A stretch of 64,000 bases of DNA, from NCBI GenBank assembly GCA_029237695.1, contig CM055265.1, forward strand, positions 45,253,331-45,317,330, written 5' to 3'. The DNA is from Conchocele bisecta. Its lineage: Eukaryota; Mollusca; Bivalvia; Lucinida; Thyasiridae. Positions 22,145 through 33,221 of the stretch are shown piece by piece. Under the pieces are notes generated by a model. The model was not told the DNA's origin and did no database searches. It saw only the letters and a list, made by a program, of their open reading frames with translations. Both the position numbers and the translations under genes were made by a program. The first letter of the stretch is position 1; the number at the start of each line of letters is the position of its first letter.

Positions 22145-23532
22145 CAGGGTTCAATCTAGGCCAAACAATTAGGAAGAAGTGACTTCTCCCTCCAGGCAAA
22201 ATAGGGAGAAGTGAGGGGAAATTAGGGAGAAGTGATCAAAATCATATTTTCCCGGATTTTTTCTCTTACTTATAGTTACACGGGGAGGGGTGGGGGGGGT
22301 GGGGGCGGGGTTATTTCATCTCGAATGTATACGTTGTAAGCACCCATTTGAACCTCTTTTAACTGTGTATATGTAATGAAACAGCATTTATGTAAATACT
22401 TTAGACGAATAGCAAATTAATCCGTTTAAATTCACTTAAAATATCATTTATGAACTTGAATGTGCATAAATTCTGTATATTTAGTTAATACCAAACTGAA
22501 TTATCATAAAAATCAGGTTACGTTAACATCGATTGGAAAAAGTTGCAAAAGGACGAAACTACGTAGGTACGAAATCGCCGAAATTGTCCGTTTTTCATGT
22601 TTTCTGACGATACAGTTAGCCATATTTGGTTGAAATAAACAGTTAGTAATGTAATAAACAATATTTGTTTTCGGCATCAAAGGATTTTATTAGAATATAT
22701 TGATTTCGTATTGAATTTTTTCACACTTTTCGGCTAGAAAGAAAGTTGCAATTCATCCTCTGTGTTGATCACAACTCGGTTCGTCTGGTGGCGCATCGAG
22801 TGGGTATACCCACAATCGTAGCTAACGATTGGATGCTATTTTTAATTCGGAAATGGTATCCCACAAAGCGTCATAAGCTGACAAAAATGTGTGTAGACAA
22901 CTTCGAAATTCGTTCACCACCGGGCGACCCAGCTTATTATTTTTACTAGCCAGAAACGACTCGCATCTGGCGCCAGTTAAAACGCGTGTTTGCATGTGTT
23001 TGTCTGGTTGAGAGTATTCGGAGGGAGTTAACTATACCGGGTAACCCATTCATGATCAATCGCTGATATATCTATTGTCGACGTCTTTCGCCACAGTAAC
23101 CTGTCAATCATGTCACTAAGGGCTGCCTTTACTTACCAGCGATTGGCTATAACTTGGCCACGAGAATAACACGTGTTTTGAACTGACAATTATAGTAGCC
23201 GTAAGCAATGTTTGGCTAGGGGATTATTGAAACTATCGACCCGTGACTTTTATTGTCACAGCGGGTAGGCATGATTTTAGTGAATCGCGTAATGAAATGA
23301 TGGTATTGTAAACAGTTTGGCAGGCCTGCAATTAGCGAGATTTATGTCACTGGGTGGGAAATGGGGATTATATACCTGAACGAATTTGGTTCCAGCTTTT
23401 TTTTTTAGAATTTCCGATATTTTGCGAGATTTTTTTAAGGTGAAGTGAACTTCGCCTTGCCGGACACATAGGGCGACTTGGGCGGAAAAAAAGCGACGAC
23501 TTCGCCCAAGTCGCCTCCAAAATTGAACCCTG
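22145..23532. mobile_element. Candidate hAT-like non-autonomous element
   Basis: The left end CAGGGTTCAATCTAGG and the right end CCAAAATTGAACCCTG are short inverted repeats. Subterminal stretches repeat GGGAGAAGTGA (left) and GGCGA(C/A)TTGGGC / CGCCCAAGTCGCC (right). Flanks CTATATAT and TATAATAT are similar but not identical 8-mers. A G-run lies at 22279-22311. A 67-aa frame at 22746-22949 has no recognisable domain. CAGGG ends suggest hAT, but without a clean 8-bp duplication this is tentative. Confidence 0.4.
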
Positions 23533-23604
23533 TATAATATCTGCGCAATCTGATCCGGAACTGCATTATTTGCCAGATTCATATTTTCACACTTATTAGT
23601 AATA

Positions 23605-24516
23605 CACTGCAGCTCCATTATAACGCGGTCGCGTATAGCATGATCTCCATTATAACGCGGGTCTCTCGTGGATCCCAAAAAAATATTTAAAAAAATCGAG
23701 AATTTTTTTAAAAAAAAACAAAGAAAAAAAAATTAAAAAATCGTCGGACGTCGTAGTCATCGTGTAATTAGTTGATTCGTGATTTCTGCAAGTTTATTCA
23801 AACAAAGAAGTTCAAAGTCCATGAAAGGATTATTATTAGTATGTTAGCAAATGTAATACATGTACCTTTAATCAGGTAATCATGTTAATAGGCATATTTA
23901 TTAATCAATTCAATTACACATAATTTTCGTTAATAAATGGTTGCGTGTTCGATCGCCTTTCTTTTTCTTTACTCCCAGGTGTAATATTTAGCGTTCTATA
24001 AATAGACTGGTGTTTCAGCATTATCTGGGTATGGGATCACGTGGTCTATTGTTTACACTGCAGCCCACGGCAATCTCGCTTAAATCGTAAATTTCATTCA
24101 TCAAAATGACTTGCAGCGTATCACGTGACATCCTGAGATTATGCACGTATCAACCACATGAATAGGCAGGACACGTGACCATAGGCATTATTTATTATCA
24201 ATTACTCCGTTTAAGCGTCTGTTGATCGCGAGTAGTATACATAGTAATAAGCGTCTGTCTATCGCGAGCACTATACAACGTAATAAGCATGATTTTATAA
24301 ATAACTCGTATGTTTAATACATTAATACATACAAGTTTGTATGTCATAGGCATTATTAATAATTACTTTAACTTCTGTTCAAATGACATGATTTTATATG
24401 GGTCCGTTGCTAATGGAATTCCCGCAATAGTTGGTAACCGAAATGCGAATGATACCAGTAACCCGTGCAGTACCAGTACCCGTGCATGTCCCGAAATTTA
24501 TAATGGAGCTGCAGTG
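23605..24516. mobile_element. TA-flanked non-autonomous element, CACTGCAGCTCC ends
   Basis: Ends CACTGCAGCTCCATTATAA and TTATAATGGAGCTGCAGTG are perfect inverted repeats with TA outside (23603-23604 and 24517-24518). The left side repeats CTCCATTATAACGCGG twice, a probable subterminal motif. The interior is AT-rich with an A-run (23685-23745) and no transposase frame. It fits a Tc1/mariner/pogo-type deletion derivative. Confidence 0.7.
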
Positions 24517-24519
24517 TAG

Positions 24520-24622
24520 TTATAGTTCACATATTGAATTTTTAATAAATTAAATTTGAGCGAGCACTAGCGAGCAAGAAATTAGATTATTAAAAATTCA
24601 ATATATGTAAACTATAACATAC
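24520..24622. repeat. Inverted repeat with a GAGCGAGCACTAGCGAGC centre
   Basis: Arms TTATAGTTCACATATTGAAT and its near-complement flank the centre TTTGAGCGAGCACTAGCGAGC. It begins immediately to the right of the TA element at 23605-24516. No open frame is present. Confidence 0.6.
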
Positions 24623-24925
24623 TTATTGTTTACCCAGCACAGTCACGAAGCTCCACCCCTAAACGTGATTTAGAATCGCTATACTAGGATGTGATTGGCG
24701 GTGTGGCACGAAGTGAGCGCGTGTGTGGGCAGTAATATGCTTTGCGTCTAGTGAACTGATGACAACAAGGTGCAAAATCAGTTCTAAATATAGCGGCTGA
24801 ACATTTAATTATTAATTTAATAGATATTGACGAAAGCGTCGCAATATGTGATTAATTGAGATGAAATGCTGTTCTTTCATTCGTCGAAAAAACTAGGGTA
24901 AACTATAAATTGTATTGCAATCAGT

Positions 24926-24973
24926 GTAGACCCAGATCAGACTGCACATATGTGCAGTCTGATCTGGGTCTAC
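24926..24973. repeat. Perfect 48-bp palindrome
   Basis: Half-sequence GTAGACCCAGATCAGACTGC plus ACAT, then its exact complement with no spacer. The half-site matches the interior of the GTGGCTGTGACTGGA elements (GTAGATCCAGATCAGTCTG), so it may be a head-to-head remnant of two such elements. Confidence 0.75.
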
Positions 24974-25553
24974 TCTGTTTGCAGTAATTATTTTTTCAGT
25001 AACAAATAAATGCTAAAATAAACAAAAGGACTGGATGATATCTCTATAAATAGATTTGCAAAGGGAAATAACTAGCTACGAGCCCCATTGGCAAAACAGT
25101 TGCAGTTGGGGCTACACTGATCGGTATGATCCGTTGTGTCAGTCGATGTCATACAAGTTGTTAGTAAACTTATTCCAGCGTTATTATCCAGTAATTGGCC
25201 TGACAGTGGGCGTTATCTCTACGTTTCTAATACAAGTCAACAGCCAATATCGTTTTATGGTTTATTCCCTTGATTGGCTATCAGTCGTTCTTCATATTGA
25301 ATGATGATTAATCTCGCAAAATTGTTTTTGCATGCAAAGTCCAACTAATTATTTGTCATATTTCATATCTAGACACTTCCATCTGTTTTTGTACTAAAGT
25401 CATTTACGAGGCAATTATCATTATGTAACTTGAGAGGAAATGGGGCTTATTGACTTCCGGCCAGGATTGAGACAGATCAGCCAGCACATACCAGAGCTGC
25501 AGATAAGGTGCATATTAATATATGGTGAAACAATTAAAAGATGCAACAAGGAG
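24974..25553. other. Unassigned DNA
   Basis: No gene is recognised. A GGAAATGGGGCTTATTGACT stretch at 25437 and CAGAGCTGCAGATAAGG at 25493 are weak echoes of two MITE families seen elsewhere in the window. Confidence 0.4.
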
Positions 25554-25741
25554 TTAACCCTCACTACGCGGGAGACGAAAATTGTCATCTGCTGTTTTTC
25601 ATTTGTGCCTTAATTCTTAACAAAAAAACCTCTAGACAGCACATGAGAATCGTCTCCAGTGGAGACGATTCTCATGCGCTGCCAAAACAGGTTTTTATCG
25701 AAAAATATTGATAAAATTAAATTCAGCGTAGTAAGGGTTAA
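25554..25741. mobile_element. TTAA hairpin MITE, centre type ii
   Basis: Ends TTAACCCTCACTACGCGGGAG and GCGTAGTAAGGGTTAA. ATTGTCATCTGCTG is at the left; the right-hand CAGCAGACGAC motif is deleted. The central palindrome has arms ACAGCACATGAGAATCGTCT and apex CCAGTGG. Confidence 0.7.
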
Positions 25742-25832
25742 ACATGTTATCTATTCACCCATTATATGTTTGGCAAAACAGTTTATAATGATGATAAATA
25801 GCAATTCATTATCTATCCAGTTAACCAGCAAT

Positions 25833-27529
25833 CGATACACCAATGCCATGGGGTACACTTCGATACACCAATGCCATGTGGGACACTTCGATACACCAAT
25901 GCCATGTGGTACACTTCGATACACCAATGCCAAGTGGTACACTTCGATACACCAATGCCAAGTGGTACACTTCGATACACCAATGCCATGTGGTACACTT
26001 CGATACACCAATACACCAATGCCATGTGGTACACTTCGATACACCAATGCCAAGTGGTACACTTCAATACACCAATGCCATGTGGTACACTTCGATACAC
26101 CAATGCCAAGTGGTACACTTCGATACACCAATGCCATGTGGTACACTTCGATACACCAATGCCAAGTGGTACACTTCGATACACCAATGCCAAGTGGTAC
26201 ACTTCGATACACCAATGCCATGTGGTACACTTCGATACACCAATACACCAATGCCATGTGGTACACTTCGATACACCAATACACCAATGCCATGTGGTAC
26301 ACTTCGATACACCAATGCCAAATGGTACACTTCGATACACCAATGCCATGTGGTACACTTTGATATACCGATGCCAAGTGGTACACTTCGATACACCAAT
26401 GCCAAGTGGTACACTTCGATACACCAATGCCAGTGGTACTTCGATACACCAATGCCAAGTGGTACACTTCGATACACCAATGCCAAGTGGTACACTTCGA
26501 TACACCAATGCCATGTGGTACACTTCGATACACCAATACACCAATGTCATGTGGTACACTTCGATACACCAATACACCAATGCCATGTGGTACACTTCGA
26601 TACACCAATGCCAAATGGTACACTTCGATACACCAATGCCATGTGGTACACTTTGATATACCGATGCCAAGTGGTACACTTCGATACACCAATGCCAAGT
26701 GGTACACTTCGATACACCAATGCCATGTACACTTCGATACACCAATACACCAATGTCATGACACTTCGATACACCAATGCCATGTGGTACACTTCGATAC
26801 ACCAATACACCAATGTCATGTGGTACACTTCGATACACCAATGCCATGTGGTACACTTCGATACACCAATACCATGTGGTAAACTTTGGTACACCAATGC
26901 CATGTGGTACACTTCGATACACCCAATGCCAAGTGGTACACTTCGATACACCAATGCCATGTGGTACACTTCGATACACCAATACACCAATGTCATGTGG
27001 TACACTTCGATACACCAATGCCATGTGGTACACTTCGATACACCAATACACCAATGTCATGTGGTACACTTCGATACACCAATGCCATGTGGTACACTTC
27101 GATACACCAATACCATGTGGTACATTTTGATACACCAATACACCAATGTCATGTGGTACACTTCGATACACCAATGCCAAGTGGTACACTTCGATACACC
27201 AATGTCATGTGGTACACTTCGATACACCAATGCCATGTGGTACACTTCGATACACCAATGTCATGTGGTACACTTCGATACACCAATGCCAAGTGGTACA
27301 CTTCGATACACCAATGTCATGTGGTACACTTCGATACACCAATGCCATGTGGTACACTTCGATACACCAATGCCATGTGGTACACTTCGATACACCAATG
27401 CCATGTGGTACACTTCGATACACCAATGCCATGTGGTACACTTCGATACACCAATGCCATTTGGTACACTTCGATACACCAATGCCATGTGGTACACTTT
27501 GATACACCAATGCCATGTGGTACACTTCG
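25833..27529 (+). repeat. Minisatellite array, 28-bp unit, about 60 copies
   Basis: The unit starts CGATACACCAATGCCATGTG and ends GTACACTT. One site alternates between ATG and AAG (CCATGTGG or CCAAGTGG). Some units carry an extra ACACCAAT. A segment of about 293 bp is duplicated inside the array (landmark TGATATACCG at 26361 and 26654). Since 28 is not a multiple of three and the unit lacks stops, every frame reads through for hundreds of codons on both strands (longest 582 codons). These are artefacts, not genes. Confidence 0.9.
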
Positions 27530-28159
27530 GTCACTTGGGTAATCACACAGGGATGTCCAATAACATATCTGTCTCCTTGTTGCATTTTTAAATCGTTTCA
27601 GTATATTTTACCAACTTGTATTAGCTGAATATGCCTTTGTTTTAAAAAAGTGGGAGTACAAAATACTTACACCAATTTAAAAGTACTCGTTTGCGTTCTG
27701 AAAAAAATGTAAATTCACTTATTGAGTTAAAAGAAAGCAAACAGAATAAAATATACAGGTTATAGTGATCAAACAGTTTGAATAAAACACACCATAATAC
27801 AAACTAGTGATAATCACTGGGTTTGATAAGGTGCATAATAAATTATGTTATCCAAACTGTGTGCTTTGTTAAAGCATTAACACAGATAAGGACCCATATA
27901 ATTACTGGTCCTGTTCACACCCCCAACAAAAAAACAACAACAAAAGGACAGACATTCATGCTTTTAAAGTGGCTGTGTTTCAGATAAGGATGAAAGGTGA
28001 GCAAAACAGTTGATAAAAGCGCATTTAACGGTACAATGTATCGGTTTTCTGAACATTTATGACCATATGGATGACCTGAAATAAGGAAGAAAAAAAAAAT
28101 GCTAATTTTGCTAAATATAGAATTCATATTTCCCGTTGATGTGCTCGCACTTAGTTGTA
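27530..28159. other. Unassigned DNA
   Basis: No gene is recognised. The 27997-28085 segment (GAGCAAAACAGTTGATAAAA, ATCGGTTTTCTGAACA) is a diverged copy of the dispersed repeat at 13585-13690. Confidence 0.45.
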
Positions 28160-28447
28160 CGGAGCCCCGCAGGGGACGTAGAATTTTTTTTTGTTATTAA
28201 TTTGTTCCCACAAAATAACAATTTGTTCCCTCAATTTAACAATTTGTTCCCATGAATTAACAATTTGTTAGCTCGATTTAACAATTCGTTCCCACGAAAT
28301 AACAATTGTTATATCGTGGGAACGAATTGTTATTTCGAGGGAACGAATTGTTAATTCGAGGGAACGAATTGTTAAATTGAGGGAACAAATTGTTATTTCG
28401 GGGGAACAAATTAATAAAAGAACATCCATGTCTCCTGCAGGGCTCCG
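28160..28447. mobile_element. TA-flanked MITE whose interior is a palindrome of tandem repeats
   Basis: Ends CGGAGCCCCGCAGG and CCTGCAGGGCTCCG with TA outside (28158-28159 and 28448-28449). The interior holds about five tandem variants of ACAATTTGTTCCC, roughly 24 bp each, then the same number in inverted orientation (GGGAACGAATTGTTA), meeting near 28313. The whole can fold into one long imperfect hairpin. Confidence 0.7.
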
Positions 28448-28496
28448 TATAGTTGCCACGTGCCTAGCTGGGACTAGACGCTTTGTCATCGATTAC

Positions 28497-28646
28497 ATCA
28501 CCTATAACAAGCAATTTCTCCTTTTCCCACAATGTTTTCTACTCTATCAGATACTTTAACCATCATTTGACCCAGAATTTGATTCTTTTATTCAGATGTT
28601 TTCGATTTGGAAGAGTCGAAATATCGCAAAACAGGGAAAGGGTTAA
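28497..28646. mobile_element. Right half of a TTAACCCTTTCCCTG MITE
   Basis: ACAAGCAATTTCTCCTTTTC, CACAATGTTTTC and CGATATTTCGAC-complement blocks match the complete copy at 46297-46525. The right end CAGGGAAAGGGTTAA is intact and the left end is missing. Confidence 0.65.
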
Positions 28647-29029
28647 TTTGATTATTTTTTATGAACATGCACGTGTGAAGATATAGTGTTTATGGTGATT
28701 ATATAGACATATGCAATGCTGACCATATCTTGTGATAAAGCTTTTGGAGCATTTCAAACGGTTTGTCTTTGTGTCTTATCTGCAGCAAGCGGTAGTCAGT
28801 GGTAACTGGAAATGCTGAAAGAACTTAGTCACCACTCACAGTTTTTTTAATAGATCGGTGATTGCTTTTCCAGATCTGCCAAGTTAAAATATAGCATTGA
28901 ATTTCCTCGACTTAATGTTTACGACATTGAATGCTGACGTGCAAATGAGATAATTAGCTGACAAATGCATGCTTGTTACCAAGAACAAGTTACGACTGTA
29001 AAAATACAACAATGATATATCTCAACTGT
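28647..29029. other. Unassigned DNA
   Basis: No gene, repeat or RNA recognised. Confidence 0.4.
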
Positions 29030-29664
29030 TTTTATGCCCCATCACTATCATTTAGTGTTACCCTTGTCCGTCAGTCCCGTCCGGCCATCCCGTCCGGCCG
29101 TCCTGTCCTGTCCGTCCGTCACCAACCATGTAAGTCGTAAAACTTTTAAACTGTAATAGCTACTGACCTGAAACTTGGTATGTAGCTTCCTTATGATGAG
29201 TAGATGCGCAAAGTTTATTTTGATTTTTTATTTGACCCCCGGGTCATGGCTTATCTCCCTATTTTCGACTTAGAATTTGGTAATTTTGCCTTGTAAGTCG
29301 TAAAATTTTTAAACCGTAATAGTTACAGACCTGAAACTTGCTATGTAGCTTCCTTATGATGAGTAGATGCACAAAGTTTATTTTGATTTTTGATTCTCCC
29401 CCGGAGTCGTGGATTATCTCCCCCTTTTCAACTTAGAATTTTCCAATTTTTCCTTGTAAGTCGTAAAACATTTAAACCCTAATAGCTACACACCTGAAAC
29501 CTGGTATATAGCTTCCTTATGATGAATAGATGCTCAGAGTTTATTTTGCTTTTTGATTCGACCCCCGGGTCATAGATTATCTACCCTTTTGGACTTGGAA
29601 TTGTGCCTCGTTTATTATCAAAGCGATATGTGGGGCATCAGTGTTCTATGAACACATTTTCTAG
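29030..29664 (+). mobile_element. HINE-like element, ATGCCCCA type
   Basis: The 5' end TTTATGCCCCATCACTATCA leads into TTTAGTGTTACCCTTGTCCG and a GTCC block. Three core units of about 150-170 bp follow (AAGTCGTAAAA, GACCTGAAACTTG, TAGCTTCCTTATGATGA). The 3' end has GATATGTGGGGCATCA, the hairpin GTGTTCTATGAACAC, and TTTTCTAG-TT. The 3' end is almost identical to that of the element at 19775-20934, although the core sequence differs. Confidence 0.65.
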
Positions 29665-29725
29665 TTGGGAAATACTTCTTTGTAGGTACCATCGACTCGA
29701 TGCCGGGCATCGAGACACAGTCACT

Positions 29726-29959
29726 TTAACTCTTTGCATGTTAGCAGTGAAAATAACATTCAACAAATTAACTGTATGTTTCTCATTTCTCTCTGTAAAT
29801 ATGTCTTGGAATTTCATTAGAGGATACAATTCTAATGAAATTCCAAGACATATTCATGACATTCATAAGAAGAAATGAAAAGACAATATAATGAATTGTC
29901 GTCTGTATTTTTTTAACTATAAATAGCCCACAAATTTCCAAGCATGCAAAGAGAGTTAA
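29726..29959. mobile_element. TTAA hairpin MITE, CTCTTTGCATG subtype
   Basis: Ends TTAACTCTTTGCATGTTAGC and GCATGCAAAGAGAGTTAA. Right-side GTCGTCTG is present. The central palindrome (CTTGGAATTTCATTAGA arms, about 29806-29853) has lost part of its apex relative to the 14661 copy. Confidence 0.7.
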
Positions 29960-29998
29960 CATACATTGATTCATGTATATCATTATCAGATATTAACG

Positions 29999-30470
29999 GG
30001 GGCCGTTTCACTAAACTCTGCACGACTAAAAATGTAAATGCTTTGATTTAACGACGACACTGGCTCGATGACCTTGCATGTCGGGACCAACTATTTAAGT
30101 CCCCATCCGATAGAACCAGGCTAACACGAAGTTGTCTTGCCCAAGAACACACCGAATCGACCATTCGCAGCGGTCGAGGTGGGAATCAAACCCAGAGTCT
30201 CCCGATCCGTAATCCGACGCTCTACCAACTGAGCTGATCGGGCCACCTTACGACTAACATGTTCGTAAGTGCAAATTTAGGATCGTCTGGAAATTTCAGT
30301 TGTTGGATTTACATTTATTGAGCATAGGCTGCATATGCAGCCTATGCTCAATAAATGTAAATCCAATAATTGTTTACAAGAAAATTGTGAATATGAAATT
30401 TACAGTCTTATCATAATTTTGCACTTACAAACATTTTAGTCGTACGAAGCTCAGAGAAACGGGCCTCTGG
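29999..30470. mobile_element. GGGGGCCGTTTCAC palindromic MITE split by a SINE
   Basis: The left end GGGGGCCGTTTCACTAAACT and the right end TTTAGTCGTACGAAGC...GAGAAACGGGCC mark the element. The centre (30305-30366) is a perfect palindrome with arms TTGGATTTACATTTATTGAG. The left arm is interrupted by the SINE at 30035-30249. Confidence 0.7.
30035..30249 (-). mobile_element. tRNA-derived SINE (minus strand)
   Basis: On the minus strand the element begins GGTGGCCCGATCAGCTCAGT and carries an A-box-like CAGCTCAGTTGGTAGAGC and a B-box-like GGGTTTGATTCCC, the pol III promoter of a tRNA-like head. It continues with CTTGGGCAAGACA, a block typical of metazoan SINE central domains. Imperfect direct repeats ACGACTAAAAATG (30022-30034) and ACGACTAACATG (30250-30261) flank it as a target-site duplication. 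It is a degenerate tRNA relic, not a functional tRNA gene. Confidence 0.75.
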
Positions 30471-30669
30471 AGCTAGACTGGTCAAACGTTCTATTTCTCG
30501 AGTCGCTGTCACTGTTGCTGGTACATTCAACCTGTACCTGATTGGTCCTTGTTTGCAGGATGCGGATATTGCCCTCTCTAATGTGTTGTTTAGTACCTTT
30601 ATTGCATCGTTGTCTGTGTAAATATAATCATGAAAAGTGCAACAAAATGCCAGTCGTATTTCCTCGCAA
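30471..30669. other. Unassigned DNA
   Basis: No feature recognised. Confidence 0.35.
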
Positions 30670-30840
30670 GAAATTACATTTTCATCCGGGGCTGAATATA
30701 TTTGTTCTCGATGTAAATATTCCGTTCTGATTTTGGGATTTTCCCCCCAATGCAGCAGGTTAAAATGGGATCGAACCCGTTTGCCTGGCCTTACATGACC
30801 TAAGCTGTTGATAGGCCGTTAAACACTAATAAACAAACAA
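30670..30840 (+). repeat. Dispersed repeat R-A, 3' part
   Basis: GGGGCTGAATATATTTGTTC, TCTGATTTTGGGATTTTCCC, CAGCAGGTTAAAATGGGATC, GCTGTTGATAGGCCGTTAAA and the AAACAAACAAA tail match the other copies. The intact GTTAAAC site here is the empty-site comparison for the insertion at 15220. Confidence 0.6.
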
Positions 30841-30883
30841 ATATTTTCATCTGGATTGTGTTCTTTAAAGGCATTGATTCTCA

Positions 30884-31119
30884 GTAGCCTATTTCACCAA
30901 CATTACAAAGTATACTTATCTAGCGAAGTATACTTTGAGGGAGAAATTTTAAATTTAAGGATTAATTCAGTATAATAATTCTGCATACTTTTGATCATCA
31001 AATATATGCAGTGGTTAGTTCTATATGAAATAATGTGTTTCAGGAAAAATAAATGATTACTCCCTCAAAGTATACTTTGCTAGATAAGTATACTTTGCAA
31101 TGTTGGTGAAATCGGCTAC
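30884..31119. mobile_element. MITE with GTAGCC(G/T)ATTTCACC ends, copy 1
   Basis: Ends GTAGCCTATTTCACCAACAT and ATGTTGGTGAAATCGGCTAC (one or two mismatches). Each arm has a nested repeat of AAGTATACTT with TGAGGGAG. Relatives: 57715-58017 (longer, with an extra palindrome) and 63824 to the window end. Confidence 0.7.
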
Positions 31120-31154
31120 AGATATGAGTACAAAGTGATGAAACAAATTAGGTC

Positions 31155-33016
31155 TATCAAAAAAATTGTTTGTTTAGGGGAACAGGCTCAAAATCCGCAG
31201 GAAGGGTAGGTAGGGATTTGTTTTTTTGTTGTTTTTTTTTTTTTTTATAAATGAAGCTGTAAATCGTTAAATACAACATGTACCTTGTTTACTTTACATG
31301 CCATTAGTTGTAGTATGAAATATTAATTAAGCTCATAATTCATTGTATATTCTGGTGGATACTTTGCATTAAAAGAACACACAGAATGCACATGAAACTG
31401 TACATCCTGTATGGAATATAATATATTATGTCAAACATTATCAATTGTAGTGTTTAATTCAAACCCAAAAGCCATCTGTAAATGCACATGAACTATGTAT
31501 AGTGTTGAGAATAAATAAGACTTGACCAAAAACTTAATCCATGGTTTAATGCCGAAGACGCTGATGCACAGGTGTTTGTTTGTTTGTTGGGGTTTAACGG
31601 CCGTTCAACAGATAAGGTCATTTAAGACCGGGTTAATGGGTTTAGTACTAAATCCCATATATTGCCTGTACAAATGGGGGGGGGAGGGGATCCCAAAATC
31701 AGAACTGAATGTTTACAATAAGAAAACTATATATTCAGCCCTGAAATCAGAATAATCCTGATTTGATGCCTGATTTCTGCCTGATAACAAGATGCGAGTC
31801 CCACTAGACGAAATCCCAGCCATCGTGCCAATTGGCAATTTCTGTTGTTGTTGTTGTTGATTTTAGGCTTACGGTGCTGTCCAGTGATTTCACGCAGCTA
31901 AGGAAACAATAACGTAACCGATCTATAAATATCGCATATTCAGACCTACAACTTTATATGCATAATAACTCGCCATTTCGCCGTATTTCTACGAAATATC
32001 ATGCAATAAAACAAAGTGCATCAATGTAAACGGCCGCCATTTGTGAACTCACGTTGGGTATTCCCCGAAAATCTGGATGTCCGGTGTACTTGCGCAGTGC
32101 GATTTTAGTGACGTCAGTTAATTATATTTAACTATGGTGGCCAATACACGCCAACATGACTGTCATTTCTACGTTCAGGGAAGGGGGTCAATAAGTCAGT
32201 ATGTGATAAATTACAGTCAGGGAACAAATTAATGACAGTATAACACATCCAGCGTAGATTAATACCCAGATTAATGCAAGTACTCAAAATACTACAAAAA
32301 AAAAAAAATTCTAGCAAGTTTGGGCTTCCATACATTGAAAATTGTGTTTTAGTTTCCCCAATGACGTCATTTGTATGTTGTAATATACTTGATCCGGGGC
32401 CAACTATTTCATTCACAAAACAGAAGTAAACATGGTTTTGACAGACGATGTCTTCTGCAAAATGTGATCTGTTTTTGAGAAATAAAACGTATGCATATAT
32501 TAGGATACGAAGAGTAAAACTGACACAAAAAACTTGTACTCACCAAATATACTTAGACTGGCCAAATATCGTCAGAAGTTGTATAGTTTATGAAAAGGTT
32601 GACTTCTAATATACCGACACCAGGTAGCGAGAGGTTGACAATGCGAATTAAAGAGGTGCGCGAAATCACCGGACGCGCGAAATCACCGGACACAATTGTA
32701 TATTCGGATAACCTCTGTAGTTACCGCAATGCTTGTCCCGGCGCTTCGTTTTTGGCCGTACCTAGAGTCGTAAGACGGTCGCGAGTGTAAAAAAAGATGG
32801 GTTGTTTAATATATCGGGTATTAAAATGTTATTTACCAACAAATTTGCATGATATTTTGCGAGACAAACGTCACAATGAGGGATAAAAATTAACAAAATA
32901 GACAAAAACTTTGTTTCTTCTTCTGAAATGTGGAGAAAAAAAATAGGGTCGGCACATTTTGTTAATAAAATAGCAGGTAGGGTCGGGTGCCCCTAAACAA
33001 ACAATTTTTTTTGATA
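31155..33016. mobile_element. TA-type element with TATCAAAAAAATTG ends
   Basis: Ends TATCAAAAAAATTGTTTGTT and CAAACAATTTTTTTTGATA, followed inward by TTAGGGG / CCCCTAA, form a near-perfect inverted repeat of about 26 bp. GTAGGGTCGG-type motifs lie just inside the right end and GGGTAGGTAGGG inside the left. An R-A copy (31570-31790) is nested in reverse orientation. A doubled CGCGCGAAATCACCGGAC motif lies at about 32657-32692. I see no transposase, so it is non-autonomous. Confidence 0.6.
31570..31790 (-). repeat. Dispersed repeat R-A, reverse copy
   Basis: Reads GTTTGTTTGTTGGGGTTTAA, then ACAGATAAGGTCATTTAAG and TATATTCAGCCCTGAAATCA, the complement of the plus-strand copies. It is the only R-A copy in reverse orientation in the window. 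Confidence 0.6.
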
Positions 33017-33221
33017 GTAAGAATAAATTAATTGTACTTTTGAATTATATCTATGAGTGCAGTTAATTACAACAAATTGTGGTTTAGTGAAAGAATAATT
33101 TGTAATAGTGAAAAACAAATAGAATTGCAAACACTAGTTCTTCTGTAATCAATGGTTACTAATTTAATTGTATTTAAATTAATTCCACAAGTGCTGTAAT
33201 ATAAACCTAATTATATAATTT

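Noticed and set aside
22145..23532. Complete hAT transposon
   Set aside because: Ends are CAGGG-like, but no transposase frame or exact 8-bp duplication is visible, so it is listed only as a tentative non-autonomous element.
25833..27529. CRISPR-like array of 28-bp repeats
   Set aside because: There are no unique spacers between repeats, the units are contiguous and diverged, and the genome is eukaryotic.
25751..27591. Very long open frames (up to 582 codons) on both strands
   Set aside because: They coincide exactly with the 28-bp minisatellite; the same repeat reads open in several frames in both directions and the peptides are pure tandem repeats.
30180..30246. Functional tRNA gene on the minus strand
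   Set aside because: A and B boxes are present, but it continues into a SINE body, is flanked by target duplications and lacks a complete cloverleaf by eye.
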